Part shown: one piece after another, positions 1 to 5,366 of the stretch
Numbering within the stretch: position 1 is the first letter of the stretch
Layout of the letters: each line of letters starts with the position of its first letter
Assembly: GCF_947501415.1 (NCBI RefSeq)
Contig: NZ_CANMVL010000014.1
Location: 1 to 64,000, forward strand
Length of the DNA stretch: 64,000 nucleotides
Reading direction: 5' to 3'
Source: an uncultured Halomonas sp.
Lineage (GTDB): Bacteria > Pseudomonadota > Gammaproteobacteria > Pseudomonadales > Halomonadaceae
Position numbers and translations under genes: made by a program
The notes under the pieces: model-generated
Told to the model about the DNA's origin: nothing
Seen by the model: the letters and a program-made list of their open reading frames with translations, nothing else
Databases searched by the model: none

Positions 1-27
1 AGGTGCATATCGCTTGGAAGTGTTCAT
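1..27 (-). CDS. Partial OrfA of the nested IS3-family element (first 9 residues)
   Basis: Only the start MNTSKRYAP is inside the window. It resembles the N-terminus of many IS3-family OrfA proteins, which carry a helix-turn-helix DNA-binding domain. An AGGATGGAG sequence lies just before the ATG. The call rests on this short similarity and on the IS-like terminus upstream. Confidence 0.5.
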
Positions 28-77
28 GGCTCCATCCTCTCAAGGTTTGGAGCCTCCGGGAATCCCGGTACGGTTCA
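1..77 (-). mobile_element. IS3-family element (second copy), left end only, nested in another IS
   Basis: The minus strand from position 77 reads TGAACCGTACCGGG, then a GGAGGCTCC stretch, a Shine-Dalgarno-like AGGATGGAG and an ATG at 27. A terminus beginning TGA, followed about 50 bases later by a small transposase frame, is the usual layout of an IS3-family left end. The reading frame of the transposase belonging to the outer element stops making sense exactly here, so this element appears to have inserted into that one. The rest lies outside the window, so the other end and the target duplication cannot be seen. Confidence 0.6.
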
Positions 78-636
78 TAGGCCATGGTCAGTGCCTTCTT
101 CACCAACTCTGTATTCGGAGACAATGACAATGCCCAGCCCACTGGTTTACGGGCATACAAGTCGATGACCACCGCCAGATAAGCCCAGCGTGCCCCTGTC
201 CAAATATAGGTAATGTCGCCGGTCCATATCTGATTTGGCTCCTTTACATCGAACTCCCGATCGAGAACATTCGGGATATCCAGGTGCGGCTGATCAGCCT
301 TCTTGTAGGCGTGGCTTGGCGGCTGTGAGCTCACCAGCCCCAACTGCTTCATCCGCCTGCTGGCCCGATAACGACTCAGCTGTGTTCCAGCCTGCGTGAC
401 CATTTTGGCGATGCTGCGAGCGCCGGCAGAGCCGTTACTGGCGGTATACGCCTCGACAACCTGATCCAGCAGCTTCTGCTCAGTCTCACAGGGCCTTCTA
501 TCCCGGTCACGCCAGGCCCGGTAGCTACTGCGATGCACCCCAAACACTTGACACAAGTGCTGCACCGCATAGCTCTCTTCAAGTCGCTCGATTATCGAGA
601 ATTGCTCAGGGAGTCCGACATCAAGAGAGCGGTAGC
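78..636 (-). pseudogene. IS3-family transposase OrfB, integrase core, interrupted by the nested IS
   Basis: Read in the -1 frame after the slip site, the protein runs through an HTH_21-like segment (VQHLCQVFGVHRSSYRAWRD) and then the rve integrase core with the first catalytic Asp in IWTGDITYIW and the conserved DLYARKPVGWAL block. The usual next block (HSDQGSQY with the second Asp, then the Glu) is missing because the frame runs into the second IS at about 77. It has no ATG of its own and would be made as an OrfAB fusion. The element is therefore not autonomous. Confidence 0.8.
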
Positions 637-903
637 CTTTTTTAATATTTCCTTCTCTTCCTCCACCCGCCGCAGCTTGCGCTTCAGTTCCTGGATCTCA
701 CGCTGTTCCGGCGTCAGAGCCTCACCTTTCAGCGGCGCCTTGCCTGCTCGCTCAGCCCGAAGCCTGCGTACCCAATATTCCATGGTGGATTTGCCAACTC
801 CCATGGCCTCACACGCCGCCTTCAGCGTGTAACCCTGATCGACCACGAGTTGGGCCGCTTCCAAGCGAAATTCCGGGCTGAACGTTCTCTTCTTCGTCAT
901 CAT
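592..903 (-). CDS. IS3-family transposase OrfA
   Basis: About 103 residues counted from the ATG at 903; a second ATG follows at 900, and an upstream ATG at 933 would add ten residues without family resemblance. The N-terminal half ([20 protein letters not shown], then [20 protein letters not shown]) is the helix-turn-helix of IS3 OrfA proteins, which bind the IS ends. It is followed by a leucine-zipper-like coiled coil ([20 protein letters not shown]) used for multimerisation. The frame ends at 592, beyond the A6G slip site at 637-643, so it overlaps orfB as expected for programmed frameshifting. Confidence 0.9.
   Translation of the reverse strand: MMTKKRTFSPEFRLEAAQLVVDQGYTLKAACEAMGVGKSTMEYWVRRLRAERAGKAPLKGEALTPEQREIQELKRKLRRVEEEKEILKKATALLMSDSLSNSR
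637..643 (-). promoter_or_regulatory. Programmed -1 frameshift site A AAA AAG
   Basis: The minus strand carries AAAAAAG inside the orfA/orfB overlap, in the phase that lets the ribosome slip from the orfA frame to the orfB frame. This heptamer is the established IS3-family signal that produces the OrfAB fusion transposase. Confidence 0.8.
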
Positions 904-960
904 CTGCACCTGACTGTCTCTGTGAGTGATCATACACTCAAAATCAGGTGGCCAGATTCA

Positions 961-1161
961 CTATGCCACTACAAGGGCCGCAGAACCCTCCGGAATCATG
1001 TGAAACAAAGCGCCACCAATCAGTGTTCCCGCTGCAAGGGAAACAAAGGGAAGCAGCAAACGATCGAGAGTGGCCGGTTTGAGCAGCACAGTGACACTGC
1101 CCACCAAAGCGATGGCGCTCATGAGAAACCCACCGATGACAATCCAAATTAAGCTATCGAT
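961..1161 (-). pseudogene. Cassette 6: ZIP-family metal transporter, N-terminal fragment broken by IS3
   Basis: The minus-strand frame gives two hydrophobic helices: DSLIWIVIGGFLMSAIALVG, then LLPFVSLAAGTLIGGALFHM followed by IPEGSA. The second, with an LLPF...AAGTLIG...H.IPE pattern, is typical of the N-terminus of ZIP zinc/iron permeases. It ends at a TAG formed at the IS junction (961-963) after about 66 residues, against roughly 240-300 in the family. A good AAGGAGGG ribosome site lies upstream, but the codon where ATG is expected (1161-1159) reads ATC; the first in-frame ATG is at 1122. The gene is inactive in any case because of the IS. Confidence 0.75.
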
Positions 1162-1179
1162 ATGCGCTCCCTCCTTGGC

Positions 1180-1239
1180 AGCTAACGATACGGGTAAGCC
1201 GCGTGCCGAAGGCGTGTCGGCTTGACCAGCTTGTTCGGC
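1180..1239 (-). repeat. attC site of cassette 5 (60 bp)
   Basis: The site runs from R'' GCCGAAC (1239-1233) to R' GTTAGCT (1186-1180). The arms AAGCCGACACGCC and GCACGCGGCTT pair imperfectly through a short loop, as in single-stranded attC hairpins. R'' is the exact complement of the core that opens cassette 5 (GTTCGGC at 2047-2041). Confidence 0.85.
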
Positions 1240-1251
1240 GGCGCTCCCAAC

Positions 1252-1836
1252 CTAGTCCTGATCCAAAGGTGGGGGTTCTCCACGACGAGTACCAATTGAC
1301 CAAGGTAGGCGCGTTGTCCTACGCCCGATAGGTAAGACCCGTTGAAACTCCGACTTTGTGAAGTTGGACAAGCGCTCTTCCCAGCGGCGGCGCAGCTTCA
1401 GGAGGTAATAGTACGCGCGGTCATTTGTCTGCTTCCGCTTCTCGATGAAACTTCGAAACACCCAAACGTGCTGCTTGAGTGTGCCAGCGACCATCTCAAA
1501 GCATACGTCTTCATCTGCCACACCAGAGTAGATAGCCAAGGCCATGTTCTCCCAGTGGGCCAACAGCGTCAGGATATCCGATAGGACCTGGCTATCTTCT
1601 TCTATTGATTGTTTGATGACGGCGATCGAGATCGGCTCCGTTCGCTCGAACAAGTTGCCAAAGCGCTGCTCGATGCGCACACGTGCTTTCAAGAGGGGGT
1701 CGCGTGAGTACAACGAGAACTCGAAGCTGCGGTTTCGGAGACTCAGCAGGAAGTTCATCCGAATCTGCCTCGAAAGAAAATAGGCAGAAACAACGACGCT
1801 GACTATGATTGCGATCGGAGCCAGATATGGCTGCAT
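1252..1836 (-). CDS. Cassette 5: membrane-anchored protein of unknown function
   Basis: About 194 residues. The ATG at 1836 is preferred over the one at 1842 because GGAGG lies 8 bases before the former and only 2 before the latter. Residues 3-22 (QPYLAPIAIIVSVVVSAYFL) form one transmembrane helix; the rest is charged, helical and probably cytoplasmic, with many Arg/Lys near the C-terminus. The layout recalls DUF4760-type single-pass proteins, but this is a resemblance only. The gene ends 13 bases before its attC and has a roughly 200-base leader after the previous attC, which is long for a cassette. Confidence 0.75.
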   Translation of the reverse strand: MQPYLAPIAIIVSVVVSAYFLSRQIRMNFLLSLRNRSFEFSLYSRDPLLKARVRIEQRFGNLFERTEPISIAVIKQSIEEDSQVLSDILTLLAHWENMALAIYSGVADEDVCFEMVAGTLKQHVWVFRSFIEKRKQTNDRAYYYLLKLRRRWEERLSNFTKSEFQRVLPIGRRTTRLPWSIGTRRGEPPPLDQD

Positions 1837-1892
1837 GTCCATTACCTCCCGCGTTAACCCTGCGTTATATAGAGTGTCAAGCTAGCGACTCC

Positions 1893-2000
1893 CTACAAGT
1901 GCTCCACAACATCTGGCAATAGGCGAACGTTCCGTTTGTCGTGAGTGTGATCAAACGCACTTTCCAAAGATTGTAGCTGGAGTGGCTTGCCGTAGTTCAT
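1893..2000 (-). CDS. Possible 35-residue peptide in the leader of cassette 5
   Basis: A short frame beginning MNYGKPLQLQ and ending DVVEHL lies between attC and the main gene of cassette 5. The frame stays open upstream of the ATG for at least another 14 codons without a clear start or strong ribosome site, so it may be the tail of a lost gene. The residue make-up looks protein-like, but the length allows chance. No family recognised. Confidence 0.3.
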   Translation of the reverse strand: MNYGKPLQLQSLESAFDHTHDKRNVRLLPDVVEHL

Positions 2001-2040
2001 GCACTCAACGAGTCGAACGCGCCGCAGTCTTGCAGAAGCC

Positions 2041-2127
2041 GCCGAACGCCAATATTCATCGGCGCCCTGACAAGGGCGTCCGGTGGAGGCCCTTCGGGCC
2101 GTAACGAACTGGAATGACTGGTTAGAG
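2041..2127 (-). repeat. attC site of cassette 4 (87 bp)
   Basis: R'' is CTCTAAC (2127-2121) and R' is GTTCGGC (2047-2041). The inner part contains GGCCCGAAGGGCC and GGACGCCC...GGGCGCC pairings. R'' is the exact complement of the core opening cassette 4 (GTTAGAG at 2605-2599). The third R of the R' consensus GTTRRRY is C here, a mild deviation. Confidence 0.8.
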
Positions 2128-2128
2128 C

Positions 2129-2584
2129 TTACTCAATCTTTATCCACTGCTCTGACGTTTCTATTGTCTCGACCACCTCTTCACCGTCAGCCGAGGTTCG
2201 TAGGCGCTCCACTTTCTCCGTAAAGTCACGAATGAAAACTTCTCTATCATTGTGCGAAGCATCTATCCGGATGTTTTCACCATTTCCGGCCCCATCCTTC
2301 ATGATAATAATCAGTGCTGGCTGGAACGCTTTTTTCTCTTCAAAATGTGGCTCAACTTTATCGACATAGATGTTCCACAATAAGGCTGCGATTGCAGCCA
2401 CTTCAGCGCTTCTGCCCAAAACTCCTCGCCAGTTAATCGAAGCGTACGCCACTCCCGGCTGAAACACCTGCTTGTAGAGGTGGAAATCATCGATTTCTCG
2501 AGCCAATGTCTGCAAAACTGTATTTTGCTCAGGGCCATGCTCGATGTTCGCTAAAGCCCCGAAAAATTCGATTTCTCTTGCCAC
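2129..2584 (-). CDS. Cassette 4: protein of unknown function
   Basis: The start chosen is GTG at 2584, directly after AAGGAGGAG and 15-20 bases into the cassette; an ATG further upstream would lie inside the preceding attC. The product is 151 residues, VAREIEFFGALANIEHGPEQ at the N-terminus. A moderately hydrophobic segment (VAAIAALLWNIYV, about residues 63-75) is the only membrane-like stretch, and the C-terminal third is acidic (ADGEEVVETIETSEQ). I recognise no domain. Its alpha/beta alternation and lack of signal peptide suggest a cytoplasmic or membrane-associated protein. Confidence 0.7.
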   Translation of the reverse strand: MAREIEFFGALANIEHGPEQNTVLQTLAREIDDFHLYKQVFQPGVAYASINWRGVLGRSAEVAAIAALLWNIYVDKVEPHFEEKKAFQPALIIIMKDGAGNGENIRIDASHNDREVFIRDFTEKVERLRTSADGEEVVETIETSEQWIKIE

Positions 2585-2598
2585 TTCTCCTCCTTGGG

Positions 2599-2697
2599 CT
2601 CTAACGCCTGAGTTCAGCGGCATTTGACGCGACGCCTGGTTTTGCGAAAGCAAAAGCAGGTGGCGGGTCAAATGTCAGCTGCAACGATTTGTTGGGC
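2599..2697 (-). repeat. attC site of cassette 3 (99 bp)
   Basis: R'' GCCCAAC (2697-2691) and R' GTTAGAG (2605-2599) flank arms that pair well: GCAGCTGACATTTGAC against GTCAAATGCCGCTG, with unpaired bases as usual for attC. The terminal loop contains GCTTTTGCTTTCGCAAAA. R'' is the complement of the core opening cassette 3. Confidence 0.88.
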
Positions 2698-2698
2698 G

Positions 2699-3700
2699 TC
2701 ATTCCCCTCCTTCGCCGCCGATGCCATTTACGACTGCGAAGGCGAGCCGTGTGACGTCATCCTCACCAACACCGTTAGCTGATATTAGGTCGGGCAGATC
2801 AGCATCAAAGTTAAATTCGGACACAAAGTCTTCTCCGTACGCACTTATAAAGTTCCGGGCTAATTGCTCAATCTTTTTTCCGCTAGCGGTGGGGGAAAGT
2901 TGCCAATTGCTGACTCGTGTGCTCCGGAACAGTTCACTAAAAAAACGAGCTATATCCGCTTCCTTCATATTCTTCAGACGTGCTAGTTTTTTTGCGACTA
3001 ACTCGTTTCTGCCATCGCCCAACTGCTGATGTTCATAGAGCACCCTGTAGTAGAGTGCCAATTCAGGAACTCTCGACGAGGCCGCCACTCGCTCAAGCGC
3101 CTCGAACGTCATTAGTGCTATGTCTTTCTGCGGAATATGGACACGACCTACCAATTCTTGCCCGTAATGATGTAATAACGACTCCACTAGAACCGGTTCT
3201 GACAGTATTTCGCTCCTATAAATCGCATATATTTCATCCAACTGTGCCGACTGGGAGGCACTTGCAAAGGATGAAGTAACTTGGTGAAGCGCAGCTAGAA
3301 ACTCTGCAGAGTGCCGCTGATCGTCGTTTGATTGGACATCTCGCAAATAATTCATGATTGCATCACGATCTTTATCGGAGAAGCTAGTATTGAGCTCTAG
3401 CTTATTCGCAAGTGCCTGAAACTTAATGAATCCTAACGCTTCATTAATCTTGCCAGCTCGATTTTCCAGCTTCGAATCTACAGCCTCTTCGATAAGATAG
3501 TTGGCTAAAGTCCCGAAGGTTCCCAATCCTACTATGCCGACAAACGCGATAATCCACTTGATTTGCCGAAATCTCTGTGATTCTTCATGAGCGATTTCGT
3601 CGCGAATTATGGGGTGCATACGCGACTCGACGATCCGTCTTATCTTATCTTCCGTTATTGCGCTGTCAGGCTCGTTTTTGTCTTCGCCATCTGAGGGCAT
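2699..3700 (-). CDS. Cassette 3: single-pass membrane protein with a large helical domain, unknown function
   Basis: 333 residues from ATG 3700, preceded by AAGGAG at good spacing; longer starts would run into the attC of cassette 2. Residues 1-45 are charged, with a helical segment (ITEDKIRRIVESRMHPIIRD). Residues 48-70 (KWIIAFVGIVGLGTFGTLAN) are one transmembrane helix, and residues 71-333 are a soluble, mostly helical domain without cysteines. The topology (short cytoplasmic tail, one helix, large helical domain) resembles sensor or scaffold proteins, but no family is recognised. It is the longest gene in the array. Confidence 0.75.
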   Translation of the reverse strand: MPSDGEDKNEPDSAITEDKIRRIVESRMHPIIRDEIAHEESQRFRQIKWIIAFVGIVGLGTFGTLANYLIEEAVDSKLENRAGKINEALGFIKFQALANKLELNTSFSDKDRDAIMNYLRDVQSNDDQRHSAEFLAALHQVTSSFASASQSAQLDEIYAIYRSEILSEPVLVESLLHHYGQELVGRVHIPQKDIALMTFEALERVAASSRVPELALYYRVLYEHQQLGDGRNELVAKKLARLKNMKEADIARFFSELFRSTRVSNWQLSPTASGKKIEQLARNFISAYGEDFVSEFNFDADLPDLISANGVGEDDVTRLAFAVVNGIGGEGGE

Positions 3701-3733
3701 AACATTCTCCTTCCGATTGTGTTTGATTGTGAC

Positions 3734-3835
3734 GCCCAACGCCGAAGCACAGCGGCGACCTTGGAGCGGCGACGAAGGAGCCACGTAAAGGGCGTCCGGC
3801 GGCCATCGGCCGCGAACTGCTGCGCCTTGTTAATT
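3734..3835 (-). repeat. attC site of cassette 2 (102 bp)
   Basis: R'' AATTAAC (3835-3829) overlaps the TAA stop of the peptidase-like gene; R' is GTTGGGC (3740-3734), a full match to GTTRRRY. The outer arms AACAAGGCGCAGCAG and CTGTGCTTCGGCGTT pair imperfectly, and GCGGCCGATGGCCGC adds an inner hairpin. R'' is the complement of the core of cassette 2. Confidence 0.85.
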
Positions 3836-4240
3836 GGATACCTCAATGTACCACTTGGGCTTAATGCGCCCGAAATCCCGGCGGGCGTTTGATTTCAAGC
3901 CCTTTTTGGAATCAAGCACCTTTGCCTCGCCGCCCTCGCGGACAAACACCACCCAATGCCAGAATGGCTTACTCCGTTCCGTGCGCCATTTGATAGCCAT
4001 GAGAGCCTTGTCTGGGAGGCGTTCCCAAGACTCGAAGGGAGTTTCTTTGGGCGACACCGAGATACCGAATTCCCGCAGAAGCTTTCGGACGTGCTCAGTT
4101 TCTGACCATAGGGCGGTATCTGCGGCGTAAACACCCAGAGCGTTGGCCTTCCGCTTGGCCTCAGCATAGCTGACACCCGCGAGAGCAGCGCTTGCTGCAA
4201 TGCCACAACCCGTTGTTTCTTCCTGGATGACTGATTCCAT
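3830..4240 (-). CDS. Cassette 2: C39-like papain-fold cysteine peptidase
   Basis: 136 residues. The N-terminus EETTGCGIAASAALAG places Cys12 at the head of a helix as in C39 and papain-like enzymes. HWVVF (His95) and KVLDSKKG (Asp110) supply the other two members of a Cys-His-Asp triad in the expected order. There is no transporter or signal segment, so this is a stand-alone cytoplasmic domain, unlike the C39 domain of bacteriocin exporters. The ATG is 16 bases inside the cassette with only a weak GAG-type ribosome site. The substrate is unknown; a role in processing or toxicity would be inference. Confidence 0.75.
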   Translation of the reverse strand: MESVIQEETTGCGIAASAALAGVSYAEAKRKANALGVYAADTALWSETEHVRKLLREFGISVSPKETPFESWERLPDKALMAIKWRTERSKPFWHWVVFVREGGEAKVLDSKKGLKSNARRDFGRIKPKWYIEVSN

Positions 4241-4249
4241 GTCTCTACC

Positions 4250-4330
4250 AATTAACGCCAGCCATAACCGGACCCGAAAAGCGGAGCGCAGCGTAGCTTT
4301 TTGGGGTCCGCGTTTATGGCATTGTTAGCT
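4250..4330 (-). repeat. attC site of cassette 1 (81 bp)
   Basis: This is the clearest attC of the array: R'' AGCTAAC (4330-4324), L'' GCCATAA, then GCGGACCCC, a variable loop, GGGTCCGG, L' TTATGGC and R' GTTAATT (4256-4250). L'' and L' are exact complements, and the extra base between the boxes that orients recombination is present. R'' is the complement of the core at 5164-5158 that opens cassette 1. Confidence 0.92.
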
Positions 4331-4333
4331 ACG

Positions 4334-5140
4334 CTATTCACTCTCTTTCGCCTTGGCATTCCTTTTCTCAATGCCTTGCCTTTTTCCTTCAGGCAAGCCC
4401 CCATATAGTTCCTGCACCTGCTTGGGATGGGTGATCATTTGGTCGCAAATCAGATTGACTAGACCAAACAGCTTCACAGCAATTTCCTTGTTATCGTTTA
4501 GATCAATCTCTCCGGGATGAACCGATTCATTCCCGATTACGCGAACAACATCGAGGGCTTGTTGCACTAGGGGATTGAGACCTTTCCCCACTAGACTCGC
4601 GATATCTTTATCAATGTTCTTTCCGCTCTCGCCAAGTTCTTTGCAGAGATGTTGTACGCAAAGCCTAAGTAGCGCTGCCGCTCCCTTTGGGGATGAATCT
4701 ACAATTTCCCTCGCTTCTTCGAACAACGAACGGATTTGCTCAGGAAGATCGTTATTTGGCGCGATATCAATTTTCGTGTTTGGGTAAACGATTTGGTCGC
4801 GGACCCATATTGCGATTTCTTTGCAGTTGTAGCATTTCGAGAGATTGCAGTTTTGAACTACGGGACAACTATAAAGGCTGTTGTTGTTGGATTCGAAGAA
4901 TGGCTTACCAGCGAGCATTTTTGCTCCCCACTCAACAAGGAAAGTTCTTGTTTCTTTTGGGATATCGTTATCTGTTCTGAACTCCTCAACCATTTCGGCA
5001 GTTGGAATGGTTGGTGTTCTATGTTCTTCGCCATAGGAATCTGCAACCAGTTGAAACCAATGCTGCGTGGTATAGGCACTGCAGTGAGGACAACTGAATG
5101 CAGTCTTCGATATCAGTGGTGTCGTATTTTCTTTGGCCAT
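4334..5140 (-). CDS. Cassette 1: zinc-ribbon protein with DUF4145-like domain
   Basis: 268 residues from ATG 5140, which follows AGGGA inside the cassette; upstream ATGs lie in attI. Two Cys pairs (CPHC at 17-20, CYNC at 103-106) look like a split zinc ribbon. Residues about 150-235 match the DUF4145 pattern: SPKGAAALLRLCVQHLCKEL, then VIGNESVHPG. DUF4145 domains occur alone and in proteins linked to restriction or defence, but their biochemical role is not established. As the first cassette next to attI it is probably the most recently acquired and the best placed for expression from an integron promoter. Confidence 0.8.
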   Translation of the reverse strand: MAKENTTPLISKTAFSCPHCSAYTTQHWFQLVADSYGEEHRTPTIPTAEMVEEFRTDNDIPKETRTFLVEWGAKMLAGKPFFESNNNSLYSCPVVQNCNLSKCYNCKEIAIWVRDQIVYPNTKIDIAPNNDLPEQIRSLFEEAREIVDSSPKGAAALLRLCVQHLCKELGESGKNIDKDIASLVGKGLNPLVQQALDVVRVIGNESVHPGEIDLNDNKEIAVKLFGLVNLICDQMITHPKQVQELYGGLPEGKRQGIEKRNAKAKESE

Positions 5141-5157
5141 TGGTTTGTCCCTATTGC

Positions 5158-5249
5158 AGCTAACAGGTATTAGACAGCGCGCTCGTTCATTGACTTGAAC
5201 GAGCACGCGCGTTCAACAATCTTATGCAAGCGCGAATTTTTCAGCTAAC
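5158..5249 (-). other. attI-like recombination region with two GTTAGCT cores
   Basis: GTTAGCT (5164-5158) is the core at which cassette 1 joins. A second identical heptamer lies at 5249-5243 in the same orientation. Between them is a 9-bp perfect inverted repeat (GCTCGTTCA and TGAACGAGC around a 6-bp centre), which extends as GCGCG/CGCGC with one bulged base, at about 5174-5205. No AGCTAAC box pairs with the upstream core, so this is not a gene-less cassette. The location between intI and the first cassette is that of attI. Confidence 0.65.
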
Positions 5250-5306
5250 TTATTGATTTTAATGCACCTGAACCATAGCTCGGCCACCTATGCAGAATTC
5301 GCGTGC

Positions 5307-5352
5307 TTGCGCGTTTTGCTAGAACCAATAATACTGTATGTACATCCATACA
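5307..5352 (+). promoter_or_regulatory. intI promoter with overlapping inverted repeat
   Basis: TTGCGC (5307-5312) and TAATAC (5329-5334) are separated by 16 bases, a plausible sigma-70 promoter, with GAGG before the intI ATG. Overlapping the -10 end is an inverted repeat CTGTATG-N6-CATACAT. The CTGTAT/ATACA halves resemble the SOS box, but the gap between them is longer than in a canonical LexA site, so LexA control is only a possibility. Confidence 0.5.
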
Positions 5353-5366
5353 TCGAGGACCGTGAT

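Larger units (their letters stand above)
78..960 (-). mobile_element. IS3-family insertion sequence, interrupted, inserted in the ZIP cassette
   Basis: The element reads right to left. Its left terminus is at 960 (minus strand TGAATCTGGCCACCTG), followed by orfA and an overlapping orfB in the -1 frame, joined by an A6G slippery run. That is the standard IS3 architecture. Immediately outside the terminus, at 961, is the open frame of a ZIP transporter, so the insertion broke that gene. The element is in turn cut at about position 78 by a second IS3-family element. The right end and target duplication are outside the window. Confidence 0.85.

Noticed and set aside
850-1152. A 100-residue plus-strand frame
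   Set aside because: It straddles the IS terminus and is antisense to the ZIP fragment, which has clear family features on the minus strand.
5164-5249. An empty (gene-less) cassette between two GTTAGCT cores
   Set aside because: A cassette needs an R'' box complementary to its own core. No AGCTAAC occurs on the minus strand in this interval, so it fits attI better.
5329-5352. A canonical LexA box on the intI promoter
   Set aside because: The half sites resemble LexA sites but are separated by 8 rather than 4 bases between CTGTAT and ATACA, so the canonical pattern is not met; kept only as a possible operator.
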